A stretch of 64,000 bases of DNA, from the NCBI RefSeq assembly GCF_016908495.1, contig NZ_JAFBDZ010000003.1, forward strand, positions 372,001 through 436,000. Direction: 5' to 3'. Below are positions 46,247-55,633 of this stretch, piece by piece. Each line of letters opens with the position of its first letter. Positions within the stretch are counted from its first letter, which is position 1. The position numbers and the translations under genes were made by a program. The notes under the pieces are model-generated. The model was not told the DNA's origin. It saw nothing but the letters and a program-made list of their open reading frames with translations, and searched no databases. This stretch comes from Rossellomorea pakistanensis. GTDB taxonomy: Bacteria > Bacillota > Bacilli > Bacillales > Bacillaceae_B.

Positions 46247-47002
46247 ATGGACTATCTATTACATAAGTCAGATACAGGAATATTGACCTTTTCAATCAAT
46301 AGAGTTAATAAACGAAATGCCGTTAATTATGAAGTAATGTCAGGACTTAAACGTGCAATTGCCCAAACACGACTTGATGAAGAAATAAAGGCATTAGTCA
46401 TCACTGGTGCTGGAAATCATGCTTTCTGTTCAGGAGGGGACCTTTCTGAATTTCATGGATTAAAAACAGAAGAGCAAGCATGGGAGATGCTTAATAGGAT
46501 GGGGGAGTTATTATATGAAATAGCTACTCTTCCAAAGCCTACGATTGCGTGGATTAACGGAGTCGCAATAGGTGGCGGGTGCGAAATTGCTGCAGCTTGC
46601 GATTTTAGAATTAGCAAAAAAGGCGTTAAAATGGGATTTGTTCAAGGGAATTTGGCGATTACTACAGGGTGGGGAGGAGCAAGTTTATTATATGAAAGAA
46701 TCCTTCCTTCCCATGCCATGAGGCTTTTAATGACAGCAGACTTATATGATGTTGAAGAATTATATCAGATGAAATTTATCGATCATTTTATCAACGGTGA
46801 TGGAAGTGAAATCGATCATTATTTACATAGCATAACAACAAAAAACGTTCATGTTATAAAGGCTTATAAGCAATCCCTCTTGAATAAGTGGAATATTTCA
46901 AATTTACACGAAAAGATGATGAAGGAAATCAGATCATGTGCCATTTTGTGGGCGAAAGAAGAACATCATGAAGCTGTTGATCGATTTTTGAATAAAAAAT
47001 AA
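46247..47002 (+). CDS. Crotonase-fold protein (enoyl-CoA hydratase/isomerase family)
   Basis: A 251-residue crotonase. The CoA/oxyanion elements are present: NKRNAVNYEVM, CSGGDLSEF and INGVAIGGGCEIAAACDFRI. The usual catalytic Glu of the hydratase motif (GxPE) is missing: the equivalent segment is FVQGNLAI, followed by TTGWGGASLLYERI. So it may be an isomerase, decarboxylase or other acyl-CoA enzyme. ATG 46247 with GTGAGGA just before it. An addition between rpmF and gerR relative to B. subtilis. Confidence 0.8.
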   Translation: MDYLLHKSDTGILTFSINRVNKRNAVNYEVMSGLKRAIAQTRLDEEIKALVITGAGNHAFCSGGDLSEFHGLKTEEQAWEMLNRMGELLYEIATLPKPTIAWINGVAIGGGCEIAAACDFRISKKGVKMGFVQGNLAITTGWGGASLLYERILPSHAMRLLMTADLYDVEELYQMKFIDHFINGDGSEIDHYLHSITTKNVHVIKAYKQSLLNKWNISNLHEKMMKEIRSCAILWAKEEHHEAVDRFLNKK

Positions 47003-47088
47003 AAAATAAAAGAGAGATTTATTCTATCTTTCCTAGTAAGAGCATAAGAATACATTAAAGATTCGGTTTACCTTTGGGAGGGATAGAA

Positions 47089-47712
47089 TTGACATCTAAT
47101 AGACAAGATGCTTGGAGTCAAGATGAGGATTTATTGTTGGCAGAAGTGGTTCTCCGTCATATACGTGATGGTGGGACCCAATTGCAAGCTTTTGAAGAAG
47201 TAGGGAAAAAGCTCTCTAGAACATCTGCTGCTTGTGGTTTCAGGTGGAACTCATTTGTTAGAAAACAATATAAATCTGGTATTGACCTGGCAAAAAAACA
47301 AAGAAAAGAGAACAAGAAGAAACATCCTCAAAGTTCGTTTGTAGGTGGGCATGAAATCGAGGATGAACCTTCAGAAATATTGACCACTTACAATCCAATG
47401 ACAAACTCTCTAAGTCTTGATCAGGTGATTCACTATCTAAAAAATGTCAATAAAACAATACAAGATGGTGACTCCATCATAGAGGAAAAGAAGAGACTAG
47501 AAGTTCAAGTAGAGGAATTAAGAAAAGAATTACATCATTTGAGAGCAGAAAATGAAAACTATCAAAAGAAACTTCAACTACTTGAGGAGGATCATCACTC
47601 ATTGCTTACTATTTTTGAAAAAGCAAGAAAAATGGCACTGCTTCAGGGAACTGAAGACAAAGTAAAGTTTCAAATGGATAAAAACGGGAATTTACAAAGG
47701 GTACAAAAATAA
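47089..47712 (+). CDS. gerR: Mother-cell transcription factor GerR (YlbO), RsfA family
   Basis: A 207-residue regulator: an N-terminal Myb/SANT-like DNA-binding domain (1-60; [35 protein letters not shown]) and a C-terminal coiled coil (about 125-185; [20 protein letters not shown]). In B. subtilis GerR is made under sigma-E and tunes late sigma-E genes and spore coat. TTG 47089 after GGGAGGGATAGAA fixes the start; the frame begins 15 bases higher. I see no convincing sigma-E promoter. Confidence 0.88.
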   Translation: MTSNRQDAWSQDEDLLLAEVVLRHIRDGGTQLQAFEEVGKKLSRTSAACGFRWNSFVRKQYKSGIDLAKKQRKENKKKHPQSSFVGGHEIEDEPSEILTTYNPMTNSLSLDQVIHYLKNVNKTIQDGDSIIEEKKRLEVQVEELRKELHHLRAENENYQKKLQLLEEDHHSLLTIFEKARKMALLQGTEDKVKFQMDKNGNLQRVQK

Positions 47713-47713
47713 G

Positions 47714-47744
47714 TAAAGGGGTAACTCATGAAGTTACCCCTTTA
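47714..47744 (+). terminator. 13-bp hairpin after gerR
   Basis: TAAAGGGGTAACT pairs perfectly with AGTTACCCCTTTA; no U-tract follows (CAATATATAA), so it may only partly terminate or protect the mRNA end. Confidence 0.6.
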
Positions 47745-47850
47745 CAATATATAACAGCTGGATAAGTCCTAGAGGTATAGATGACTGCAACGCTTCCAAA
47801 AAAATGACGTTGTAAGCCTGGGATTCTTTAAAAACTAAACCCCATAACTT

Positions 47851-48327
47851 CTAGCCGATTTTCTGCTCTTTGACTCCCTCTGGATACCACACAAAAGGAT
47901 TCTCCCCTAAGTCGCGATCCATATCATAAGTTACATTTTCAAATTGCATTTTCTCCCAGAAAGCTTGTGACTTTACTCTTGGATTCGTTTTAATTGGTAA
48001 ACCGAATTGTTTTGCAAACTCTACAAGTTTACTCCCGTAACCTTTTTGTTGATAATTTGGAAGCACTTCTAACTTCCATAGCTCTAAATAATTTTGTGGG
48101 GGATCAAAATATTGGTCGTATTTCGCACTTCGTTCATAAAGACTCATCCTTGCTACTAGCTTATCACCAAAGTATATACCAAAAAATGGAGAAACACTAT
48201 CATTCTCGATAATATTAGCTTCAAGATCTTCAAGCATAGATAACTCTTGAATTCCATATTCTTTAAATTTTTTGAATTCCTCTAGTGTTTTATAATTTAC
48301 TCTTAATTTTTCAACTGTTGTTGCCAT
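47851..48327 (-). CDS. ylbP: GNAT-family N-acetyltransferase YlbP
   Basis: A 158-residue GNAT protein (LWKLEVLPNYQQKGYGSKLV is the acetyl-CoA loop) that matches B. subtilis YlbP in length and place. Substrate unknown. GGGAAAGGGG precedes ATG 48327; the frame extends 17 codons up. Convergent with gerR, divergent from the carboxylase operon. Confidence 0.88.
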   Translation of the reverse strand: MATTVEKLRVNYKTLEEFKKFKEYGIQELSMLEDLEANIIENDSVSPFFGIYFGDKLVARMSLYERSAKYDQYFDPPQNYLELWKLEVLPNYQQKGYGSKLVEFAKQFGLPIKTNPRVKSQAFWEKMQFENVTYDMDRDLGENPFVWYPEGVKEQKIG

Positions 48328-48548
48328 TAAACATTCCCCTTTCCCGAAATTGCTATCTTGTATTAGATTAAAGTACATAATATAAGCATATTAGATTTTA
48401 GAAAGATTTAAAGTTCAGCGATTAGTGAGAACGTTTTCTTTTTGAAATAGTGTTCTCTTATCCTTTTTAATATTATATTTGCACTTTAAAATACTATTGA
48501 TTTATTATTATTATATAACAAAAATACGAAAAATTCTGCACTTATTTA

Positions 48549-48562
48549 AGTAAGCGGTTACA
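48549..48562. promoter_or_regulatory. cre-like CcpA site before the acyl-CoA carboxylase operon
   Basis: AGTAAGCGGTTACA matches 13 of 14 positions of TGNAANCGNTNWCA, about 90-100 bases before the first gene. The rest of the 324-base ylbP-accC gap is AT-rich; GAGAAC/GTTCTC at 48428-48460 forms a weak hairpin, and no confident -35/-10 is seen. Confidence 0.5.
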
Positions 48563-48651
48563 ATTTTAGCAGGATTTTTTAATTTTTTGTAGAAAAAGGT
48601 ATACGAAGGGATGGTTTGAAAATAGATCAGTCTCTAGAAAGGGGATTTGCT

Positions 48652-49998
48652 GTGCGAAAGATATTAATTGCGAACAGAGGAGAAATTGCCTCTCGAATCA
48701 TTAAAACGTGTAAAGAATTGGATATTCAGACAGTTGCCATTTATTCTGATGCAGATAAGGATATGCCTTATGTAAGAGAGGCAGATACAGCTCATCGTAT
48801 CGGAGAGCCTCCTGTTAATAAATCTTACCTAAATGTGGATGAAATCGTAAAGGTGGCTCTTAACGAAAAGGTAGATGCAGTTCACCCAGGCTATGGCCTG
48901 CTTTCTGAAAATAGTCAGTTTGCTAGAGAAATAAGAAATCATAGCATTGAGTTCATAGGTCCATCAACAGAAGTTATTGATTTAATGGGGGATAAGGTTA
49001 CAGCAAGAAAAACAATGGAAGAAGCAGGAGTTCCTGTTGTTCCAGGAAGTAAGGGCTCCGTTGCTTCCATTGAAGAAGCAAAAAAGATTGCTAGCAGTAT
49101 TGGCTATCCCGTAATGCTAAAAGCAAGTGGTGGCGGAGGCGGAATTGGAATGGTCCGCTGCGAAAATGAGCAAGCGCTCGTTCAAAGCTATGATTCTACT
49201 AAGAATAGGGCAAAAGCATATTTTGGGATGGATGAAGTATTTCTTGAAAAATGTATTGACCATGCAAGACATATAGAAGTCCAAATATTTGGAGATCGAA
49301 AAGGAAATATCGTCCATCTATTCGAAAGGAATTGTTCTGTCCAAAGAAGAAATCAAAAAGTGATCGAGGAAGCACCTTCACCTAAACTTTCGGACAATAC
49401 AAGGGAAAAGATGTTTGAAGCAGCAGTTACTGCGGCAAAAGCGGTCCATTATGAAAATGCTGGAACGGTGGAATTTATTGTTGATCAGAATGAGAATTTC
49501 TATTTCCTGGAAATGAATACAAGATTACAGGTAGAACATCCTGTAACAGAATGTATTACAAGTTTGGATCTTGTAAAATGGCAAATATTAGTGGCAAGTG
49601 GTGATGCGCTTCCACTAACTGAACAATCAGAAATCAGGCAAAAAGGACACGCCATTGAATTTCGAATTTATGCAGAAGATCCAAAGACGTTCTTCCCTTC
49701 ACCAGGGAAGCTTGCTCAGTTAGATTGGCCACAATTTGATTTTGTAAGAATTGATAGTGGATATGAATCAGGAAATACTGTTACACCTTTTTATGACCCA
49801 ATGATAGCAAAATGTATTGTTTATGGTGAGAGCAGGGGAGAGTGCATCCAAAACGCAACTTCATATTTAAATGAAGTAAAGGTAGATGGGATCAAAAGTA
49901 ACCTTCCGCTCTTTATTGACATATTGCAAAATCCTTCCTTTAAAGAAGGAGAGTACAATACTAGCTGGTTATCCACCTTATTAACAGTAGGCAAATAA
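48652..49998 (+). CDS. Biotin carboxylase subunit of an acyl-CoA carboxylase
   Basis: A 448-residue AccC-type enzyme: HPGYGLLSEN, the ATP loop KASGGGGGIGM, FERNCSVQRRNQKVIEE and EMNTRLQVEHPVTE are all present. It carboxylates the biotin of the carrier protein encoded next. GTG 48652 follows AAAGGGG; the frame is open 12 codons above. This operon is separate from the housekeeping accBC, so the complex probably acts on propionyl-, methylcrotonyl- or a similar acyl-CoA. Confidence 0.9.
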   Translation: MRKILIANRGEIASRIIKTCKELDIQTVAIYSDADKDMPYVREADTAHRIGEPPVNKSYLNVDEIVKVALNEKVDAVHPGYGLLSENSQFAREIRNHSIEFIGPSTEVIDLMGDKVTARKTMEEAGVPVVPGSKGSVASIEEAKKIASSIGYPVMLKASGGGGGIGMVRCENEQALVQSYDSTKNRAKAYFGMDEVFLEKCIDHARHIEVQIFGDRKGNIVHLFERNCSVQRRNQKVIEEAPSPKLSDNTREKMFEAAVTAAKAVHYENAGTVEFIVDQNENFYFLEMNTRLQVEHPVTECITSLDLVKWQILVASGDALPLTEQSEIRQKGHAIEFRIYAEDPKTFFPSPGKLAQLDWPQFDFVRIDSGYESGNTVTPFYDPMIAKCIVYGESRGECIQNATSYLNEVKVDGIKSNLPLFIDILQNPSFKEGEYNTSWLSTLLTVGK

Positions 49999-50041
49999 TA
50001 TCTATACCACATATACACTAAACAAACTAGGAGGAAAACAA

Positions 50042-50254
50042 ATGAAAGAAATAACAGCTTCAATGGCAGGTACGGTATTAAACGTATTAGTTCAAGGTGG
50101 GGAAGAAGTTTCAAATGGTCAAACCGTAATGATGTTGGAATCTATGAAAATGGAGATTCCAGTAGAAGCGACAGATGCTGGAAAGGTTGTTGAAGTAAAA
50201 GTAAATATCGGCGATTTTGTCAATGAAGGAGATATCCTATTAACGGTTGAATAA
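50042..50254 (+). CDS. Small biotin carrier protein (biotinyl/lipoyl attachment)
   Basis: A 70-residue single-domain carrier, like B. subtilis YngHB. ESMKMEIPVEA holds the biotinyl lysine (ESMKM at about residues 36-40, in place of the usual EAMKM). AGGAGG precedes ATG 50042. It lies between the biotin carboxylase and carboxyltransferase genes with 43- and 29-base gaps, so it should serve both. Confidence 0.92.
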   Translation: MKEITASMAGTVLNVLVQGGEEVSNGQTVMMLESMKMEIPVEATDAGKVVEVKVNIGDFVNEGDILLTVE

Positions 50255-50283
50255 AAAACTTATATAGCAAAGGGGGAGGATGT

Positions 50284-51824
50284 ATGACTGTTAAGAATAA
50301 ATTAGACGCCACATTAGAGGAGAAAAAAGAAAAAATACTTTCTGGTGGACAACCAAAGTATCACGAAAAATTAAAACAACAGAATAAATTATTTGTGAGA
50401 AATCGTTTAAACCTTCTATTTGATGGTGGAGAGTACCAAGAAGATGGAATGTTTGCAAATTGCCAAGCAGAAGATTTACCAGCTGATGGAGTCGTAACAG
50501 CGATTGGAAAGATTAATGGGCAGACTGTATGTGTGATGGCCAATGATTCAACAATAAAAGCGGGCTCATGGGGAGCAAGAACTGTAGAAAAAATCATTCG
50601 AATTCAAGAAAATGCATTAAGATTAAAAGTTCCTATTCTTTATTTAGTAGACTCGGCAGGAGCTAGGATTACAGACCAACTTGAGATGTTCCCAAATCGC
50701 CGCGGGGCAGGTAAGATTTTCCACAATCAAGTGAAGTTATCCGGTATGGTACCGCAAATTTGCTTATTGTTTGGACCATCGGCAGCAGGAGGGGCTTACA
50801 TACCTGCATTCTGCGATATTGTAATCATGGTAGATGGAAATGCTTCTATGTACCTTGGCTCACCTCGTATGGCTGAAAAAGTAATTGGTGAGAAAGTAAC
50901 GCTTGAGGAAATGGGTGGGGCAAGAATGCATTGCAGTGTAAGCGGCTGTGGAGATTTTCTTGCACATTCTGAGGAAGAGGCGATAGAAACGGCAAAAAGT
51001 TACCTAAGCTACTTCCCAGAGAATTATGAAAAAAACCAAACAAAATTTCAAGTGTTGCACCTAAAGAAGGAAAACCTTTACAAGATATTATCCCTGAACA
51101 TCAAAATGCACCATTTGATATGTATGAATGTATCGATACATTAATTGACGAGGGAAGCTTCTTTGAAATGAAAAAACTGTTTGCTCCAGAAATGATTACA
51201 GGATTTGCTAGAATGGGTGGTCAACCCGTGGGGATTGTTGCTAATCAACCGAAAGTAAAAGGTGGAGTACTTTTTGTTGATTCTGCTGATAAAGCGGCTA
51301 AGTTTATTCAACTATGTGATGCATTCCATATTCCGTTGCTTTTCCTTGCAGATGTACCAGGATTTATGATAGGTACTAAGGTTGAAAGAGCTGGAATCAT
51401 TCGTCATGGTGCAAAATTAATTGCGGCGATGAGTTCAGCAACTGTTCCTAAAATTTCGGTGATTGTGAGAAAAGCTTATGGAGCAGGATTATATGCGATG
51501 GCAGGTCCAGCGTTTGAACCAGATTTCTGTGTTGCATTGCCGACAGCGCAAATTGCTGTAATGGGTCCTGAAGCAGCAGTGAATGCCGTTTATTCGAACA
51601 AAATTCAAGCTATCGAAGAACCAAAAGAAAGAATTGCTTATGTTCAAGAAAAACAAAAAGAGTATAAAGAACATATTGATATTTATAAGCTTGCTTCAGA
51701 GCTGATTATCGATGAAATTGCAGCTCCAAATAAGCTGCGTTCGGTTCTAATCGATCGATTTGAACTATATAGTACAAAGGACATCGAGTTTAGTAATCGA
51801 AAGCACCCTGTTTACCCAGTATGA
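50284..51824 (+). pseudogene. Acyl-CoA carboxylase carboxyltransferase, frame broken at an A-run
   Basis: Together the two pieces make a complete 513-residue propionyl-CoA carboxylase beta-type subunit: N-half with SAGARITDQ and GPSAAGGAYIPAFCD, C-half with FLADVPGFMIGT and AMAGPAFEPDFC. The first piece runs in frame to 51144 and the second from about 51036 in the -1 frame. The switch falls at the A7 run 51029-51035; reading A AAA AAC (51030-51036) with a -1 slip, or adding one A, restores the whole protein (PNKISSVAPKEGKPLQDI follows). It could be an assembly error, true mutation, slippage or programmed frameshift. AAAGGGGGAGG precedes ATG 50284. Confidence 0.85.
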
Positions 51825-51863
51825 TGAATTAATGGGCTGATCCCGTTGAAGTGTAGGAAAATA

Positions 51864-52173
51864 GCTGTCTTAAAGGGACCAGGAACTACCATATACGTCA
51901 ACATAAAGGAAGGGTTTTCTTCTTTCTATCGACGTTGTGATTCCTGACACAATGGTTTGGACAGCTCTCTTCACTTTAATTTGGTTCAGTCCTTTTAAAT
52001 TATGGCTCTTTTCGTAAAGGTGGTTGTTTTTTACAAGTTAATGGAGTTATAAATAAAGGAATTGGCCAAATGCCAATTGGTTCGATTCCGACTTCTCACA
52101 TTGATATCAAGCACACAAATCGATATAGAAATTTTGCTTTTGATTAAAGCAACAAAGTTTGCAAAAACAACCT
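51864..52173. repeat. Composite of family B (copy 3) and family C (copy 4) repeats
   Basis: 51864-51967: AGCTGTCTTAAAGGGACCAG at the left against TGGTTTGGACAGCT at the right, with GTTGTGATTCCTGACAC inside, as in the copy at 30695. 52006-52173: GGCTCTTTTCGTAAAGGTGG at the left against GCAAAAACAACC at the right, with an unrelated middle. Same B-then-C order as at 43589. They fill most of the 449-base gap before panE. Confidence 0.7.
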
Positions 52174-52273
52174 GATTTATATAAAATATGTGCATATTTC
52201 CCTAACCATTTGTTTCCTTGTTAATAAGATTTTGTTAAACTTATGATACAAATTAATACCTTAAGGAGTAATT

Positions 52274-53170
52274 ATGAACATTGGAATTATTGGTGCCGGA
52301 GCGATTGGCCTATTATTTGCAGCGTATCTTAGTGAAGAGAATCATGTAAGGATATTTGTCCAAAATGATAAGCAAAAACAAGTACTTTTAAAACAAGGAA
52401 TTCAATTAAAAATGACAGAAAGGGTTTCGGACCATGATGTCACAGCCGAAACGACATATGAGAATCTTGGTAAATGTGATCTTATCATTATTGCTGTAAA
52501 GCAATATCATCTCACAACAGTAATACCTCAAATTAAAGCTCATTCCAATCACAAGCCCATTCTTTTCTTACAAAATGGAATAGGACATCTTAACTACATG
52601 GAGTCGCTATCAAATCCAACACTGTTAGTCGGAGTTGTGGAACATGGTGCACAGAAATTCGGCGAACACTCCGTTTTACATAATGGAATCGGAAAAACCA
52701 ATGTAGCCCTATTCAAAGGAAGCTATGAAACCTTGCAAGAAGTTAAATCCCTTTCATCAAAAAATTTTATCTTCTCTATCCAAGACAATTATGAAGAAAT
52801 GTTAATTAGAAAATTGATAAAAAATGCCATCATTAATCCTTTAACCGCACTTTTAAACATTCCTAATGGTGAACTAATAGTAAATGATCATTTTCGAGAA
52901 GTCATGCGAGGGGTATACAATGAGTTTGAAAAGATTTTCCCTCAATTAAATCAAATTGTTTCCTATGAAGAAGTAGAAAAGATTTGCCGAAACACAGGTG
53001 AAAACCGTTCATCAATGTTAATGGACTTTGAATTAAAACGAAGGACTGAAATTGATGCCATTTTGGGTGTGCCATTAGAAATCGCAAGAGAAAGGAAAGT
53101 GGAAACTCCTATGATTTCATTGCTTTATTCATTGGTTAAAGGAAAGGAATATAAGGGGGACAGTGAGTAG
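52274..53170 (+). CDS. panE: 2-dehydropantoate 2-reductase (PanE, YlbQ)
   Basis: A 298-residue NADPH-dependent ketopantoate reductase of the pantothenate/CoA pathway. The Rossmann loop is IGAGAIGLLFAAYL; KQYHL and the Lys in LIRKLIKNAIINPLTALLNI are family catalytic features. AAGGAGTAATT precedes ATG 52274. The stop overlaps the start of the next gene (TAGTG). Confidence 0.93.
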   Translation: MNIGIIGAGAIGLLFAAYLSEENHVRIFVQNDKQKQVLLKQGIQLKMTERVSDHDVTAETTYENLGKCDLIIIAVKQYHLTTVIPQIKAHSNHKPILFLQNGIGHLNYMESLSNPTLLVGVVEHGAQKFGEHSVLHNGIGKTNVALFKGSYETLQEVKSLSSKNFIFSIQDNYEEMLIRKLIKNAIINPLTALLNIPNGELIVNDHFREVMRGVYNEFEKIFPQLNQIVSYEEVEKICRNTGENRSSMLMDFELKRRTEIDAILGVPLEIARERKVETPMISLLYSLVKGKEYKGDSE

Positions 53171-53556
53171 TGTCAACTATTTTATCTACTTTAATAGCTG
53201 TATTTGTTACCATCCCTTTTCTTGGTTATCTACTCTGTTTTATCATTGCTAAAGAAGTCTTTAAGAATCATAAGAAAGCAGTACACTTAGCAATTGATGT
53301 TATGACGTTCCTATTAATTATTTCGGTCCATTTTATCATGCTTGCCATTTGGAAAGAATCTTTCTTTTGGGTGATTTTATTAGTGATGTTTTCATTTGGG
53401 ATGATATTTGTGTTCATTCATTGGAAAACGCAGGAGGAAATTATTTATAAGAAAGTGTTAAAAGGTTTTTGGAGATTAAATTTTCTAGTCTTTCTTACAG
53501 CTTACTTTGGACTTATTGTCTACGGTCTCATTATAAGGGTCATTGATTCTATCTAA
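53170..53556 (+). CDS. DUF3397 membrane protein
   Basis: A 128-residue protein with four membrane helices (about 4-26, 40-60, 66-84, 100-124), DUF3397 family, usually found before bshC in Bacillus. GTG 53170 overlaps the panE TAG by one base; AAGGGGG lies ten bases upstream. Translational coupling with panE is likely. Function unknown. Confidence 0.82.
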   Translation: MSTILSTLIAVFVTIPFLGYLLCFIIAKEVFKNHKKAVHLAIDVMTFLLIISVHFIMLAIWKESFFWVILLVMFSFGMIFVFIHWKTQEEIIYKKVLKGFWRLNFLVFLTAYFGLIVYGLIIRVIDSI

Positions 53557-53637
53557 ACATTTTTTAAAAGGGTCGATAATAAAGTAAGACTAAATATGAT
53601 TTTATGCGGTACTGCTCTTGAATTTTCCAATTTAAGC

Positions 53638-53930
53638 AACTAGCTCCTTGAGACATAAGCCAAGCCACCAAGGAAGGGAAAGGCACCCTTCCTTGGTGAC
53701 TCGGCTTGTGCTTATCGGGGGCCCGCAGGATGTGGGTCAGAAAGGCGTTGCCACAGGACGTGGCGAACTTAGCCTTTCATCCTTTACAAGGCGCTTCCGC
53801 TTTTCGGGTGTCTAGCTGCAGCGCCTAGCTCCTCGAGACATAACCCAAGCCACCAAGGAAGGGAAAAGGCACCCTTCCTTGGTGACTCGGCTTATGCTTG
53901 TCGGAGCTGTTCAAGGCGCTTCCGCTTTTC
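53638..53930 (+). repeat. Family A repeat, tandem pair 4
   Basis: Unit 1 (53638-53805) is the long form with the extra segment GGCCCGCAGGATGTGGGTCA and GGACGTGGCGAACTTAGCC. Unit 2 (53806-53930) is canonical with stem CACCAAGGAAGGG/CCCTTCCTTGGTG. The pair fills most of the 457-base gap between the DUF3397 gene and bshC and ends about 35 bases before the bshC promoter. Confidence 0.9.
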
Positions 53931-53965
53931 TTGTAAGCAAGATTTTTTCTTTTATCTTATAGGAA

Positions 53966-53974
53966 TGCTATACT
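53966..53974 (+). promoter_or_regulatory. Extended -10 promoter for bshC
   Basis: TGCTATACT (TGN plus TATACT) lies 40 bases before the bshC start and directly after repeat pair 4. The -35 region is T-rich without a clear match. Confidence 0.5.
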
Positions 53975-54013
53975 CAGATAAGGTGAAGAAGAAGGTGAAA
54001 AGGAGTCATATAT

Positions 54014-55633
54014 ATGGAACTGGAAAGTTTATTTATTCCAGCAACAAATCGTTTTGCATCATTATACTTACAACAACAAGAACCGGTAGCCGCTTTTTTT
54101 GATTATAATATTAACGATAAAAATGTTTTTCAAAATAGATTAGAGGATTTAAAAAATCGTGAATTTCCAAGGGGAACTCTAGTAGATTGTATTGAAGAAT
54201 ATATGAGTATGTATCCTCAAAGTCCAGCGGTTAAGCATTCATTAGAAAAATTAAGAGCCGATGCAGTTGCGGTGGTTGGAGGACAACAAGCAGGACTCTT
54301 AACAGGGCCACTTTATAGCATACATAAAATCATTTCTATAATAAAGTTAGCTCAAAAACAAGAAAAAGAATTAGGTACGCCTGTTGTTCCTGTTTTTTGG
54401 GTCGCCGGAGAAGATCACGACTATCTAGAAATTAACCATCTTTTTGTTGAGGAAAATGATTCGATGAAGAAAGTCGGTTATCCAGAAAGGGTCCTTGAAA
54501 AGAGGATGGCAACAGATATCCACTATTCTAAAGAGCAAATGGAGAAGTGGGTAAATGATATCTTAAAATTGTTTGGTGAGTCAAAATTCACAAGGAAAGT
54601 TCAGAATTTACTTAAAGAGGCAATTTCGAAGACAAGTACATTTGTAGAATTTTTTAGTTATATCATTATGACCCTTTTTAAAGACTATGGTTTACTCATT
54701 ATTGATTCTGCATACTCTCCATTAAGGAAGCTGGAAAAACCTTATTTTTCTCAAATAATTGAGGGTCAAAGGTTGATTACAGATTCACTATTATCGCAAC
54801 AAAAAAATATACAGCAACACGGATTTGAGAATCTGATTGATATATCTGGGGATGCGGTTAATCTATTCCTTAATGAAGGAAACGAAAGATTTCTTTTAGA
54901 GTGGAAAGGTGGAGATTACCAGTTAAAGAATCATACGATCAAGTACTCTAAACTTGAATTAGAGAACATCCTTTCTCAAACACCCGAACGTTTTAGCAAT
55001 AATGTGGTGACTAGACCCTTAATGCAAGAATGGCTATTTCCTACCCTAGCATTTATTGCAGGTCCTGGGGAAATCGCTTATTGGGGAGAACTTAAGGAAG
55101 TCTTTAAATGGGCAGGATTGAAAATGCCTCCTATTATTCCAAGGCTGAATATCACGCTATTAGAACGTAATGTTGAAAAGTATATGAATGATCTTGAACT
55201 ATCATTCGAAGATGCCCTCATCAGCGGGGTGGAAAATAGAAAAGCTCAATTTTTATTGAACGTTAATGAGAGTAGTTTAGAAGAGGAACTCGAGAAAGTA
55301 GAAGAGTTTTTGCGATATTCATATAAGTCGATCAGGGGAGAAGCTCTAAAAATTGAAAAAGGATTAGAGCCGCTTATTGAAAAAAACTTAAACTTTCATC
55401 TTGATCAACTTTCTTTCTTAAAAAGAAAAGCTGAAAAAAGTACTCTCCAAAAGCACAGTGTGGTACTTAGAAAGTTTGACCGAATCCAAAATTCATTAAA
55501 ACCAAATGGTAGTCCCCAAGAAAGAATATGGAATATTTATTATTTTATCAATCACTACGGGCCGGGCTTTATAGATGAACTCCTTCGATTAGACTATGAA
55601 TTTGACGGTACCCATAAACTTATTCGTATTTAA
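54014..55633 (+). CDS. bshC: Bacillithiol biosynthesis cysteine-adding enzyme BshC
   Basis: A 539-residue protein of the BshC (YllA) family. It adds cysteine to glucosaminyl-malate, the last step of bacillithiol synthesis. The N-terminal Rossmann-like core has VVGGQQAGLLTGPLYSIHKI and VFWVAGEDHDYLEI; a long coiled coil (about 420-500) follows. AGGTGAAAAGG precedes ATG 54014. It is placed before mraZ, as in B. subtilis. Confidence 0.95.
   Translation: MELESLFIPATNRFASLYLQQQEPVAAFFDYNINDKNVFQNRLEDLKNREFPRGTLVDCIEEYMSMYPQSPAVKHSLEKLRADAVAVVGGQQAGLLTGPLYSIHKIISIIKLAQKQEKELGTPVVPVFWVAGEDHDYLEINHLFVEENDSMKKVGYPERVLEKRMATDIHYSKEQMEKWVNDILKLFGESKFTRKVQNLLKEAISKTSTFVEFFSYIIMTLFKDYGLLIIDSAYSPLRKLEKPYFSQIIEGQRLITDSLLSQQKNIQQHGFENLIDISGDAVNLFLNEGNERFLLEWKGGDYQLKNHTIKYSKLELENILSQTPERFSNNVVTRPLMQEWLFPTLAFIAGPGEIAYWGELKEVFKWAGLKMPPIIPRLNITLLERNVEKYMNDLELSFEDALISGVENRKAQFLLNVNESSLEEELEKVEEFLRYSYKSIRGEALKIEKGLEPLIEKNLNFHLDQLSFLKRKAEKSTLQKHSVVLRKFDRIQNSLKPNGSPQERIWNIYYFINHYGPGFIDELLRLDYEFDGTHKLIRI

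Noticed and set aside
48427-48461. Terminator or operator GAGAAC/GTTCTC
   Set aside because: Stem of only six to eight bp with a long loop and no placement behind a gene.
51120-51824. Independent gene starting at ATG 51120
   Set aside because: It is the C-terminal half of the carboxyltransferase; homology continues upstream in the same frame to 51036 and no binding site precedes the ATG.
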